Below, piece by piece: positions 43,111 through 50,885 of a stretch of DNA of 64,000 bases (positions are counted from its first letter, which is position 1; every line of letters starts with the position of its first letter). Under the pieces are notes generated by a model. That model searched no databases. It was not told the DNA's origin and was given only the letters and a program-made list of their open reading frames with translations. The position numbers and the translations under genes are program-made. Source of the DNA: Treponema sp. (GTDB lineage Bacteria; Spirochaetota; Spirochaetia; Treponematales; Treponemataceae); assembly GCF_024696245.1 (NCBI RefSeq), contig NZ_JAILGZ010000006.1, positions 51,282 to 115,281 on the forward strand, read 5' to 3'.

Positions 43111-44196
43111 TTAGTAGCCTCTTGGAGTATATAAAGAAAAGTCATCGTTTTCTGTAAAAATGCTTTCTTCAATATAAGAATTTTTTTGTATGGCTTCATT
43201 GACAGATATTTTTTTTACAAGTTCCATAAGCATGGGACCAAGGTTTGGATTGCATTCTACAACGCAGTTAAGTTTTCCTTCCTTAAGGGCGTCAATGCAA
43301 AGCTGTTCCCCATCAATACTTACAATTACTGTTGATTCAAGATTAATGCCATAGTTTTTAATAGTATCCAGCAGGCCTAAAGTCATGGAGTCATTGTGGG
43401 AATAAACTGCATCTATTTTTATTCCATTCCAGTATAAGCCGTCGGTTTTAAAGGCCTTGTCATTTAAAGAAGACTTAATAAGGTTTTCAGTGATTTCTTT
43501 TCCTCTGGACCGTAAAAAATCTCCGTCCTGACTGCAAAGAATATTAAAGCCTTTGTTGTCTTTAAGTACCTGCCTGAAGCCTCCGGCCCTTTCTTTCGTT
43601 ACGGATGAATTACTGGTACCGGAAATTTCCAGAATGTTAATTTCTTTTTTATCTGATATTTTTGAACCGGTTTTTCCTGGTGTATATTGTCCCGGCTTTT
43701 TAAATTTACTGCATATAAATTCAGCGGCTTTTTTTCCTTCTTCAATTCCATTTTCACCTATGTAAGCTGTGTAAAGGGAGGGATCAGCATTAATATGCCT
43801 GTCTACAAGAATTACAGGTATTCCTGCATCTTTTGCATCTTCCAGTACATTGTCCCATCCGTCTTCTACAATTGGTACAAAGGCAATTACATCTACCTGG
43901 TAAACTATAAAGGATCTTATAGCCTTAAGCTGATTTTCCTGTTTCTGCTGGGCATCCTTAAAAAGGATCTGTATATCATTTTCTTCTGCAGCTTCAAAGA
44001 TAGACTGAGTATTTCTGCTTCTCCAGGCACTTTCTGAACCTATCTGGGAAAAGCCCAGAATAATTCTGTTTTCTTTTTTTTCTGTATCCTTATTTGTAAA
44101 TGAAAAATTCTTTCTTACCATAAGAAGATTAATGGTGCTGATACAAATTGCTGCAATAATAATGGCGGTGATAACTTTTCTTGATATAGCTTTCAT
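43111..44196 (-). CDS. Membrane-anchored YtfQ-like sugar sensor
   Basis: A 361-aa periplasmic-binding-protein type I protein. It has an N-terminal membrane anchor ('VITAIIIAAICISTINLLMV') and no lipobox cysteine. The fold starts at 'ILGFSQIGSESAWRSRNTQSI'. The hinge region 'EDGWDNVLEDAKDAGIPVILVDRHI' aligns with 'TDGWDSVLKQAERAGIKVFLFDRML' of the transporter's binding protein, so the two are paralogues. It is encoded directly before the kinase and regulator genes. Sensors of this type bind sugar and signal through a LytS-type kinase, as in the known XylFII-LytS pairing. The ligand is probably the transporter's substrate. Confidence 0.85.
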   Translation of the reverse strand: MKAISRKVITAIIIAAICISTINLLMVRKNFSFTNKDTEKKENRIILGFSQIGSESAWRSRNTQSIFEAAEENDIQILFKDAQQKQENQLKAIRSFIVYQVDVIAFVPIVEDGWDNVLEDAKDAGIPVILVDRHINADPSLYTAYIGENGIEEGKKAAEFICSKFKKPGQYTPGKTGSKISDKKEINILEISGTSNSSVTKERAGGFRQVLKDNKGFNILCSQDGDFLRSRGKEITENLIKSSLNDKAFKTDGLYWNGIKIDAVYSHNDSMTLGLLDTIKNYGINLESTVIVSIDGEQLCIDALKEGKLNCVVECNPNLGPMLMELVKKISVNEAIQKNSYIEESIFTENDDFSLYTPRGY

Positions 44197-44250
44197 ATTT
44201 TACATCTATTTTAAATTCAAGAAGGAAATTTTTCAATAAAAATATAGGGC

Positions 44251-44289
44251 ATAAAAAAAGGACTGCATTTTATAATTAATGCAGTCCTT
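44251..44289 (-). terminator. Rho-independent terminator of the rnf operon
   Basis: AAGGACTGCATT and AATGCAGTCCTT make a 12-bp perfect stem with an 8-nt loop. On the minus strand it is followed by a T-run. It lies about 97 nt beyond the rnfB stop and upstream of the sensor gene's transcription start. Confidence 0.85.
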
Positions 44290-44294
44290 ATTTA

Positions 44295-44364
44295 TTGAGG
44301 GTTTATTACAAAACCCTCAAAACGGCGAAGTCAAGGCTTTAAGCGTGAGCGTGCCTTGACTCGA
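44295..44364. repeat. Two further tandem hairpins behind rnfB
   Basis: Between rnfB and its terminator lie two more inverted repeats. TTGAGGGTTT/AAACCCTCAA (44295-44320) has a 6-nt loop. GTCAAGGC/GCCTTGAC (44330-44337 and 44353-44360) has a 15-nt loop containing GCGTGAGCGT. Neither has a T-tract. The second is notably GC-rich for this region. They may be mRNA 3'-end stabilisers, part of a small RNA, or a dispersed repeat. Confidence 0.6.
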
Positions 44365-44385
44365 CGTATTGTTAAATATTAATTA

Positions 44386-45192
44386 TTAAAGTTCCTGAAA
44401 AAGGTGAAGAACCTTATCCGGACATGCTTTAATACATTCACCGCAGCTTGTACATTTGCTGTAATCAATTACAGGAATGCCTGAAGATAAATCAATACAG
44501 CCTTCAGGACATTTTCTTGCACACATTCCGCATTTGAAGCAGCCATTGCTGCAGTCTTTTCTTATCTGTGGTTTGTTGTCTGACTTACAGGAACATAAGG
44601 CAACGCTTCCTTTTGTATCTGCATTCATAAGAATAAAGAGATGTTTAGGACAGGTTTTTACACACATTCCGCATCCAGTACATTTAGCTCTGTTTACGTG
44701 TGGAAGACCGTCTTCTCCCATAGTAAGGGCTCCAAACTGACATACAGAAACACAGTCTCCTAAACCTATACAGCCGAAAGCACATTTTTTTGTTCCGTGG
44801 GCAGAAAGTTCTGCGGCCTTACAGGTCTGAACACCTTCGTAAGTACATTTGTCAGCTGCACATTCCTTAGTACCATGACAGGCAAGAAGGGCAACTTTAG
44901 GAGTCATGGAAGAAGTTTCAACTCCCATGATTCTGGCCAGCCCTGCAGCACAGGAAGCTCCACCTGCAACACATCCTGTTACGGGAGCCTGACCTGCTGC
45001 TACAGCTGCAGCAAAAGAATCACATCCTGCATAACCGCAGCCACCGCAGTTTGCACCAGGAAGACAGTTTCTTATCTCTTCGATCTTAGGATCAGTTTTT
45101 ACTGCAAATATTTTCTTAAAAAGCCCAAGGAGAAGTCCCAGAAGAAATCCGATGGACAAAGCAACAATGATTGTATAAATAACTGTATTCAT
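44386..45192 (-). CDS. rnfB: Rnf complex subunit B (ferredoxin-like)
   Basis: A 268-aa iron-sulfur protein with an N-terminal membrane helix ('VIYTIIVALSIGFLLGLLLGLF') and a four-cysteine cluster ('CLPGANCGGCGYAGC'). More ferredoxin-type [4Fe-4S] motifs follow ('CTGCGMCVKTCPKHLF', 'CFKCGMCARKCP', 'CTSCGECIKACP'). RnfB accepts electrons from ferredoxin and passes them into the membrane complex. It is the last gene of the operon, which matches the clostridial order rnfCDGEAB. GAGG precedes the ATG. Confidence 0.96.
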   Translation of the reverse strand: MNTVIYTIIVALSIGFLLGLLLGLFKKIFAVKTDPKIEEIRNCLPGANCGGCGYAGCDSFAAAVAAGQAPVTGCVAGGASCAAGLARIMGVETSSMTPKVALLACHGTKECAADKCTYEGVQTCKAAELSAHGTKKCAFGCIGLGDCVSVCQFGALTMGEDGLPHVNRAKCTGCGMCVKTCPKHLFILMNADTKGSVALCSCKSDNKPQIRKDCSNGCFKCGMCARKCPEGCIDLSSGIPVIDYSKCTSCGECIKACPDKVLHLFQEL

Positions 45193-45215
45193 TTTAACCT
45201 CGAATATTCCCTGAA

Positions 45216-45794
45216 CTATTTAATCAGTCCCTTAAAGCCAAGGAAGGCAAGGGAAAGAAGACCTGCGGCAACATAAAGGATTGGAGTTCCTTTAAAGCTT
45301 GCCGGAATTTTTGCAATTTTAATACGGCTTCTTACACCGCTCATTATTACCATACTTAAAAGGAAGCCTGCAGCTGCACCAAGGGCATATACAATGCTTT
45401 CTCCGTAAGTGTAGTTTTTTCCAATACAGTTGATTGTTACACCAAGAACTGCACAGTTTGTTGTAATAAGGGCAAGGTAAACACCCATGGAACTGTAAAG
45501 ACCAGGTGCAGATTTTTTAAGGTAGAATTCTACCAGCTGTACCAGGGATGCAATTACAAGAATAAAGAAGAGAGTCTGAAGAAATTCCAGTCCCAGAGGA
45601 ATCATTACAAATTTATACAGAGGCCAGGTTACTGCTGTTGCCAGCATAATTACAAATGTTGTTGCCAGACCCATACCTGTTGCTTTTCCTGTTTCAGAAG
45701 TCATACCGATAAAAGGACAAATTGCCAGATACTGAATAAAAACAACATTATCAACTATTGCTGATTTTATAAAAAGCTGAATCATGTCACTCAT
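45216..45794 (-). CDS. rnfA: Rnf complex membrane subunit A
   Basis: A 192-aa integral membrane protein of the RnfA/NqrE family with about six helices. Recognisable stretches are 'NVVFIQYLAICPFIGMTSETGKATGMGLATTFVIMLA' and 'LALITTNCAVLGVTI'. RnfA and RnfE form inverted halves that hold a buried [2Fe-2S] cluster between conserved cysteines. The start overlaps the rnfE stop (ATGA). Confidence 0.96.
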   Translation of the reverse strand: MSDMIQLFIKSAIVDNVVFIQYLAICPFIGMTSETGKATGMGLATTFVIMLATAVTWPLYKFVMIPLGLEFLQTLFFILVIASLVQLVEFYLKKSAPGLYSSMGVYLALITTNCAVLGVTINCIGKNYTYGESIVYALGAAAGFLLSMVIMSGVRSRIKIAKIPASFKGTPILYVAAGLLSLAFLGFKGLIK

Positions 45795-46417
45795 TTACCT
45801 GCCTCCTTTGCTGCCTTACGATTCTTAAAATACTGAACAAGGGCCCCAAGAAAACCAAAAGCTAAAAAGCCTCCCGGAGCACTGTTAAAGATTCCAAAAC
45901 GATATTCTTCCGGAAGAATGGTAACCATAAAGGATGTTCCTGAGAGAAGGGTTCCCCCTCCTAAAAGTTCCCTGGCAAAAGAAATAATAAGAAGAACTGC
46001 TGTATAGCCCAGCCCCATACCCAGGGCATCAAGAATGGAATCTCCTGTGTTGTTTTTTGAAGCAAAGGATTCAACACGACCCATGATGATACAGTTTACA
46101 ACTATAAGTGGAAGAAAAACTCCCAGGGCATCATAAAGACTTTCCATATAGGCATTAAGTACAAGCTGTACAATAGTTGTAAAGGCTGCAATTATGATGA
46201 TAAAAACAGGAAGCCTTATGGAAGATGGAATGCTTTTTCTTAAAAGACTGATTACTATTTCACTCATCATAAGAACAAAGAGCATACCCATGCCCATTCC
46301 CAGTCCGTTAAAAATACTTGTTGTTACACCAAGGGAAGAGCACAAACCTATGTTAAGTACAAGAAGTGGATTTTCCTTTACGAATCCATTTGTAAGTATC
46401 TGTAATTTTCTGTTCAT
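45791..46417 (-). CDS. rnfE: Rnf complex membrane subunit E
   Basis: A 208-aa integral membrane protein of the RnfE/NqrD family. It has the typical opening 'FVKENPLLVLNIGLCSSLGVTTSIFNGLGMG' and a central 'LGVFLPLIVVNCIIMGR'. These share the cysteine pattern of RnfA. The gene overlaps both neighbours by 4 nt. Confidence 0.96.
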   Translation of the reverse strand: MNRKLQILTNGFVKENPLLVLNIGLCSSLGVTTSIFNGLGMGMGMLFVLMMSEIVISLLRKSIPSSIRLPVFIIIIAAFTTIVQLVLNAYMESLYDALGVFLPLIVVNCIIMGRVESFASKNNTGDSILDALGMGLGYTAVLLIISFARELLGGGTLLSGTSFMVTILPEEYRFGIFNSAPGGFLAFGFLGALVQYFKNRKAAKEAGK

Positions 46418-47010
46418 TTTGCAAACTCCTTAAGGAGACAGTTACATCCTTCTTCCAGTAAGGCACCGATACCTGCACTGGTAATTGTAGCACCGCTGAT
46501 GGCTTCAAAAGTTTTGTTTACGGTAAAACCATCAGAAGCATTCATTCCTTCAAACTGTCCGTAAAAAGTTTTTTTGCTTTTACTCAGAGTGTAGGATGAA
46601 TCATTTGCCTTAAGTCCAAATCCAGGTGAATCTGTAAGCTTAAGGAATTTTATTCCCTGTATGCTTCCGTCTTTTTTTACACCTGCAAAAATTGTAGCTG
46701 TATCATAAGTAGGACCGCTTACCTGAACGGCACCTCCTTCTACAATTCCATTTTTCTTTGCAAGGTAAAGGCTTTCGATTTTTATTGTTCCTTTAGAAGC
46801 CGGACTAAAATCCTTTACTTCTTCAAAAGTATATCCCTCTCCAGGAAAAAATTCCCTCATGGCAGAATTGATTTTTTCAATCTGATTCTGTTTTATTTTA
46901 GGAGCTGTTACATTGTTAACCAGGGCAAGTACCAGACATGATACAGATGCAAAGACTGCAAGTATAAGCCCCAGCTTTATCATGGAAAGGATTCCGTCTT
47001 TTTCTTTCAT
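46414..47010 (-). CDS. rnfG: Rnf complex FMN-bearing subunit G
   Basis: A 198-aa protein with one N-terminal membrane helix and a periplasmic FMN-binding domain. The flavinylation motif is 'AISGATITSAG', where a threonine carries covalent FMN in RnfG/NqrC. The C-terminus ('GIGALLEEGCNCLLKEFAK') is typical. The gene overlaps rnfD and rnfE by 4 nt each, so it is tightly coupled. Confidence 0.95.
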   Translation of the reverse strand: MKEKDGILSMIKLGLILAVFASVSCLVLALVNNVTAPKIKQNQIEKINSAMREFFPGEGYTFEEVKDFSPASKGTIKIESLYLAKKNGIVEGGAVQVSGPTYDTATIFAGVKKDGSIQGIKFLKLTDSPGFGLKANDSSYTLSKSKKTFYGQFEGMNASDGFTVNKTFEAISGATITSAGIGALLEEGCNCLLKEFAK

Positions 47011-48044
47011 TTTACTTCTTCCTCCCTGGCACTTGTAAGATCAAAGGTTTGTACGATTTTTTTAACTTCAGGCTTGCGGTTACCTTTTTTTCCGTAGCCG
47101 TACATTCTTACTGTAAGATTGTTAAGGAAAGGTGCCACTGCATTCATTATAAGGATGCTGAACATAACTCCTTCAGGATAACCGCCGAAGTTTCTTATAA
47201 GGAAAGTAATAAGACCGCATCCTGCACCAAATACAAGACGTCCTGGTTTTGTAACAGGAGTAGTTGCGTAATCAGTTACCATAAATACTGCACCAAAAGC
47301 CAGACCTCCTGTAAGAAGGGCTGTAAGAACATCCCTTCCTCCGGCAATAAGGCTGGATGCAGAAATTGAAGAATGAATGAAGGTTGCAGCTGCTGCCGTA
47401 AAGATCATGGCAAAAGGTGCCCTCCAGTCAATTATTTTTGTTACCAGAAGAAATACAAAAGAAATAAGTATAAGAAGAACAGAAGTTTCTCCAATACAGC
47501 CGGCTTTTGTTCCAATAAAGAAATCAAGCCAGTCACTTGTCTGAGCTTCAAGGGCACCTGATTTTATCTGGGCAAGAACTGTAGCAGAAGAGACTGCATC
47601 AAGTCCCTGTGGCATTGTCCAGCTTGAACCCATTGCAGCAGGAAAGCTTATAAAAAGAAAAGCTCTTCCTGTAAGGGCAGGGTTAAATACGTTGCTTCCG
47701 ATTCCACCAAAAAGCCCCTTTGCAATTACAACAGCTACCAGGTCTCCGCAGAGAACCATCCATAATGGTGCTGATGGAGGCAGAACCAGGGCAAGAAGAA
47801 CTCCTGACACTGCAGCGGAAAGGTTGGAAATTACCAGCTTCTGTTTTGTAAGCAGCTGAAAAAGTCCTTCAAAAATTACACAGCCTGCAGCAGAAACAAG
47901 AACTACAGCAAGGGCATGAAATCCAAAAATATATGTTCCGTAAATAACTTCCGGTAACATGGCAATCAGGACAGCCAGCATTATTTTCTGAGTAGAAGAC
48001 CCCAGGGTAAAATGAGGGCTGGATGAAATATGAATCTGATTCAT
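47007..48044 (-). CDS. rnfD: Rnf complex membrane subunit D
   Basis: About 345 aa from ATG 48044, chosen because GGGAG lies before it and the sequence then opens 'MNQIHISSSPHF', as is usual for RnfD. The track start at 48158 lies inside rnfC. It is a polytopic RnfD/NqrB protein, with the likely covalent FMN site in 'LDAVSSATVLAQIKSG'. It forms the ion-translocating core with RnfG. The start is 14 nt after the rnfC stop. Confidence 0.95.
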   Translation of the reverse strand: MNQIHISSSPHFTLGSSTQKIMLAVLIAMLPEVIYGTYIFGFHALAVVLVSAAGCVIFEGLFQLLTKQKLVISNLSAAVSGVLLALVLPPSAPLWMVLCGDLVAVVIAKGLFGGIGSNVFNPALTGRAFLFISFPAAMGSSWTMPQGLDAVSSATVLAQIKSGALEAQTSDWLDFFIGTKAGCIGETSVLLILISFVFLLVTKIIDWRAPFAMIFTAAAATFIHSSISASSLIAGGRDVLTALLTGGLAFGAVFMVTDYATTPVTKPGRLVFGAGCGLITFLIRNFGGYPEGVMFSILIMNAVAPFLNNLTVRMYGYGKKGNRKPEVKKIVQTFDLTSAREEEVK

Positions 48045-48058
48045 TACAATACTCCCTT

Positions 48059-49375
48059 TTATTTTCTTACCATCTGAGAACGGACAATGGCTTTTCCAAG
48101 CCTTACTCTCTGTACAAGACGGATATTTGCAGGACATACAAAGGCACAGCATCCGCATTCAATACAATCCATAAGTCCAAATCTCTTTGCCTTATCAATA
48201 TTACCTGCATCAAGTTCCCTGAGAATAAGTACAGGACTTAAATGCATTGCACAGGTAGCAACACATCTTCCGCATCCTATGCACTGGTTTTCGTTTGTAA
48301 GGTAGGTTTCTTTTTCTGTAAGGAAGGTAACGCCACTGGTTCCTTTTGCAACAGGAAATTCAGTGCTGCTCATGGCAAAGCCCATCATAGGTCCGCCGGA
48401 AATTATTTTTGCACAGTCGTCCTTAACATTATCCTTTACTATGTCACTTACAAGAGTTCCAAGAGGTACCCTGACATTGCATGGACTTTTTACAGCTCCT
48501 CCGGAAATTGTAAGGGAACGTTCAATAAGAGGCATTCCCAGTCTGAAGGCATCACTTATGGCACATACTGTTCCAACGTTAGAAATTATACAGCCGGCAT
48601 CTGCTGGAAGTTTTCCTGAGGGAATCTCTACTCCCACACAGGCAGATACTATAAACTTTTCTGCCCCCTGAGGATATTTGGTTTTTACAAGGCATACACT
48701 CATGTCATCACCATATCCCTTAGCTTCAATTTCTTTTTCCAGAAGAGGTTTTATATAGGCCTTGTTGTCTTCAAGGGCAATAACTCCCTGAGCGCCGGTG
48801 TGTTTTAAAACAATTGCAAGACCGTCAATTACTTTTTCAGGACTTTCCTGCATGGTTCTTTCATCACAGGTAAGGTAGGGTTCACATTCTGCAGCATTTA
48901 CAAGAACGTAAAGAATTTCTTTATCTGCAGGAGGGTTAAGTTTTATATGAACAGGGAAGCTGGCACCACCCATACCGGTAATTCCTGCATCCCTTATGCG
49001 TTTAAGGGCAGTTTCTGTTTCGCATGTAAAAGGATCAAGAGGATCCATAAAGGTACAGCGGTTTTCATCATCTGCTTCTATTATAATACATGGAACCTGA
49101 AGGTTTCCTGTTACAAGACAGTTCTGTATTTTTTTTACTTTCCCGGAAACAGATGAATGTACGGGACAGTTCATTGGCTTGTCTCCGTCTGCAATTATTT
49201 GTCCTCTGCTGACTAAATCTCCTGCCTTAACAAGAGGTGTATTTGGTGCACCGCCCATAGTGACAGGTATGGTTACTGTTTTACTGGAAGGAAAATACGG
49301 TGTGATTGCACATCGATTTGAAAGCTCCTTCATTTCCCGCGGATGTATTCCGCCTTTAAATGTGTGAATTTTCAT
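48059..49375 (-). CDS. rnfC: Rnf complex NADH-binding subunit C
   Basis: A 438-aa protein and the first gene of rnfCDGEAB. It has the N-terminal RnfC barrel ('GGIHPREMKELS'), the NADH/FMN region with the glycine-rich 'GITGMGGASFPVHIKL' and 'NAAECEPYLTCDERTM', and two [4Fe-4S] motifs near the C-terminus ('CIGCGRCVATC', 'CIECGCCAFVC'). RnfC reduces NAD+ while ferredoxin is oxidised, with Na+ or H+ export. There is no Shine-Dalgarno, and TATAAT ends 7 nt before the ATG, suggesting a leaderless operon mRNA. Confidence 0.96.
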   Translation of the reverse strand: MKIHTFKGGIHPREMKELSNRCAITPYFPSSKTVTIPVTMGGAPNTPLVKAGDLVSRGQIIADGDKPMNCPVHSSVSGKVKKIQNCLVTGNLQVPCIIIEADDENRCTFMDPLDPFTCETETALKRIRDAGITGMGGASFPVHIKLNPPADKEILYVLVNAAECEPYLTCDERTMQESPEKVIDGLAIVLKHTGAQGVIALEDNKAYIKPLLEKEIEAKGYGDDMSVCLVKTKYPQGAEKFIVSACVGVEIPSGKLPADAGCIISNVGTVCAISDAFRLGMPLIERSLTISGGAVKSPCNVRVPLGTLVSDIVKDNVKDDCAKIISGGPMMGFAMSSTEFPVAKGTSGVTFLTEKETYLTNENQCIGCGRCVATCAMHLSPVLILRELDAGNIDKAKRFGLMDCIECGCCAFVCPANIRLVQRVRLGKAIVRSQMVRK

Positions 49376-49382
49376 AACTGAA

Positions 49383-49411
49383 ATTATATAACCTTATTAA
49401 AACTTTTTCAC
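49383..49411 (-). promoter_or_regulatory. Putative rnf operon promoter, leaderless arrangement
   Basis: On the minus strand GTGAAA, 17 nt and a perfect TATAAT end 7 nt before the rnfC ATG. The hexamers and spacing fit a vegetative promoter whose start point would fall on or next to the ATG. Confidence 0.5.
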
Positions 49412-49433
49412 CTAATTCCTTATTTTATTTAGA

Positions 49434-49450
49434 GTTAGCCTAACCTAACC
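49434..49450. promoter_or_regulatory. Candidate operator GTTAGCCTAAC with direct CCTAA repeats
   Basis: GTTAGCCTAAC is a perfect inverted repeat around a central C, extended by another CTAACC (CCTAACCTAACC). It lies in the divergent region between rnfC and the H1-like gene, about 23 nt upstream of the rnf -35. It stands out from the A/T-rich surroundings. Confidence 0.4.
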
Positions 49451-49529
49451 TTTATTTTAAAGAGAAATATTTTTTATCTTTAGTCCTCTTCTGTTTGCAA
49501 AAAGAGCTTTTTAGTTATAAGGTTTAAAT

Positions 49530-50312
49530 ATGAAAGTAGAAGTTAAGGAATTAAAGGTATTACTTGATTATGTAGAGAATAAGATTTCCAGACTGGAGAC
49601 CTCCGGAATAGCATCATCAGCTGAACTTTTTGATCTTAATATTGTTGATTCAAATTTGACCTTGCTTTTGTCAACTATTGGTGATGCAAAGGAATATGAT
49701 CTTACCGACAGGCATCCCCACATAAAAAAAGCTCTTGCAGAATACAGGGAAAATTTTTCCATTAAAAACGATGAAACAAGTCTTCTTGAACAGATTTCTT
49801 CATCCTGCAGAAGTGCCATTAACGGACTTAAAAAAATTAAAAAAGCTGCGGCAGAAACATCCAATCCTTATCTTGAACGTAACGTAGGTATCAGGCTGGA
49901 TTTTGCAGAAGTTCTTATAAACGAAATAGCCTCCATTAATGAACTCTCCCATAAAGAAATGAAAAAGTGGCTGCTTCAGAATATTGATGTAGACGGAAAA
50001 ATCGGAGCCAGAATTTTAGGAAGTAAAACCAGCCCCCTTAAGGCAGAAACCGCCAGACAGAACGGAAAAAAGGGCGGCCGTCCTTCTTCTAAGGAAAAGG
50101 CAGAAGATAAAAAGTCAGCTGCAAAAAAAAGCACTGCTTCTTCTAAAAAAACAGCAGTTAAAGCAAAAGCTGATGCAAAAACAAAGACAGCTTCTGCTAA
50201 ATCAAAGACAGCTGCCGCAAAAACAAAGACAGCTTCTGCTAAATCAAAGGCAGCTGCAAAAACAAAATCCACTGCAAAAGCAAAAGCAAAAACAAAAACT
50301 TCAAAAAAATAA
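49530..50312 (+). CDS. Helical protein with histone H1-like Lys/Ala tail
   Basis: A 260-aa basic protein. Residues 1 to about 165 are predicted mostly helical ('KELKVLLDYVENKISRLE', 'RSAINGLKKIKKAAAETSN') with no domain I can name. A short 'NGKKGGRPSSKEKAEDKK' segment resembles an AT-hook. The last ~75 residues are nearly all Lys, Ala, Thr and Ser, in the manner of eukaryotic histone H1 tails and bacterial H1-like proteins. DNA compaction is the obvious inference. The tail is encoded by an internal 42-nt tandem repeat. It has its own terminator and is divergent from rnfC. No strong Shine-Dalgarno is visible; ATAAGG lies 8 nt upstream. Confidence 0.7.
   Translation: MKVEVKELKVLLDYVENKISRLETSGIASSAELFDLNIVDSNLTLLLSTIGDAKEYDLTDRHPHIKKALAEYRENFSIKNDETSLLEQISSSCRSAINGLKKIKKAAAETSNPYLERNVGIRLDFAEVLINEIASINELSHKEMKKWLLQNIDVDGKIGARILGSKTSPLKAETARQNGKKGGRPSSKEKAEDKKSAAKKSTASSKKTAVKAKADAKTKTASAKSKTAAAKTKTASAKSKAAAKTKSTAKAKAKTKTSKK
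50175..50258 (+). repeat. 42-nt tandem repeat encoding the Lys/Ala tail
   Basis: Two consecutive 42-nt units start at 50175 and 50217. Their first 33 nt are identical (GCAAAAACAAAGACAGC...), and each encodes a 14-residue Ala/Lys/Thr/Ser block. The near-identity implies recent expansion, so the tail length may differ between strains. Confidence 0.85.
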
Positions 50313-50315
50313 AAA

Positions 50316-50364
50316 AAAAGACTTTCAGGTAAAGCCATACAATAGCTTCCTGAAAGTCTTTTTT
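50316..50364. terminator. Bidirectional terminator between H1-like gene and ndk
   Basis: AAAAGACTTTCAGG pairs perfectly with CCTGAAAGTCTTTT (50316-50329 and 50349-50362) around a 19-nt loop. It has T-runs on both strands. It lies 4 nt after one stop and 17 nt from the other, and serves both convergent genes. Confidence 0.9.
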
Positions 50365-50380
50365 AATCTGCAGTATCTTT

Positions 50381-50827
50381 TTAGTACCAGAGTGCAGCCT
50401 GATCTTCCCAGTCGATAAGTTCTTCCGGTTTGAAGAAAAGGTTGATTTCGCGGTTTGCACTTTCATCACTATCACTGGCATGAATAACATTGTTAGAAGT
50501 ATGAACGCAGAAGTCTCCGCGGATTGTTCCCGGCTGAGCGTCAGACGGTTTTGTAGAACCTGCAAGTTTTCTTACCAGGGTAACACAATCATCTCCCTGC
50601 CATACCATTGCAACAACAGGACCACTTGTAATGTAGTCAACAAGAGGATCATAGAAAGGCTTGCCCTTGTGTTCTGCATAATGTTCCTCTGCAAGTTCTG
50701 TGCTGATATTCATCAGCTTAAGGCCAACAAGTTTAAGGCCTTTTTTTTCAAGGCGACTGATAACTTCGCCTACAAGCCTGCGGTTTAAGATACCAGGCTT
50801 TAACATTGTAAAACATCTTGTACTCAT
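50381..50827 (-). CDS. ndk: Nucleoside diphosphate kinase
   Basis: A 148-aa Ndk that transfers the gamma-phosphate of ATP to NDPs through a phosphohistidine. The active-site block 'NVIHASDSDESANREINLFF' contains the catalytic histidine, and the N-terminal 'FTMLKPGILNRRLVGEVISRLE' is typical. The length matches the family. There is no Shine-Dalgarno. A CATAAT with a TAGACG 17 nt upstream ends 10 nt before the ATG, so the leader would be at most a few nucleotides. Confidence 0.96.
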   Translation of the reverse strand: MSTRCFTMLKPGILNRRLVGEVISRLEKKGLKLVGLKLMNISTELAEEHYAEHKGKPFYDPLVDYITSGPVVAMVWQGDDCVTLVRKLAGSTKPSDAQPGTIRGDFCVHTSNNVIHASDSDESANREINLFFKPEELIDWEDQAALWY

Positions 50828-50837
50828 AGTGGCAAAA

Positions 50838-50866
50838 ATTATGCCAAAAAACAGCTTTCTCGTCTA
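50838..50866 (-). promoter_or_regulatory. Putative ndk promoter with near-leaderless start
   Basis: On the minus strand TAGACG, 17 nt and CATAAT precede the ndk ATG by 10 nt. The -10 lies inside a small inverted repeat (TGGCA...TGCCA, 50830-50846). Confidence 0.4.
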
Positions 50867-50885
50867 TAAGGCCGTATTTTGAAGT

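Noticed and set aside
47007-48158. Longer rnfD start at 48158
   Set aside because: The extra residues are a shadow of the rnfC end. GGGAG and the typical MNQIHISSSPHF start support 48044.
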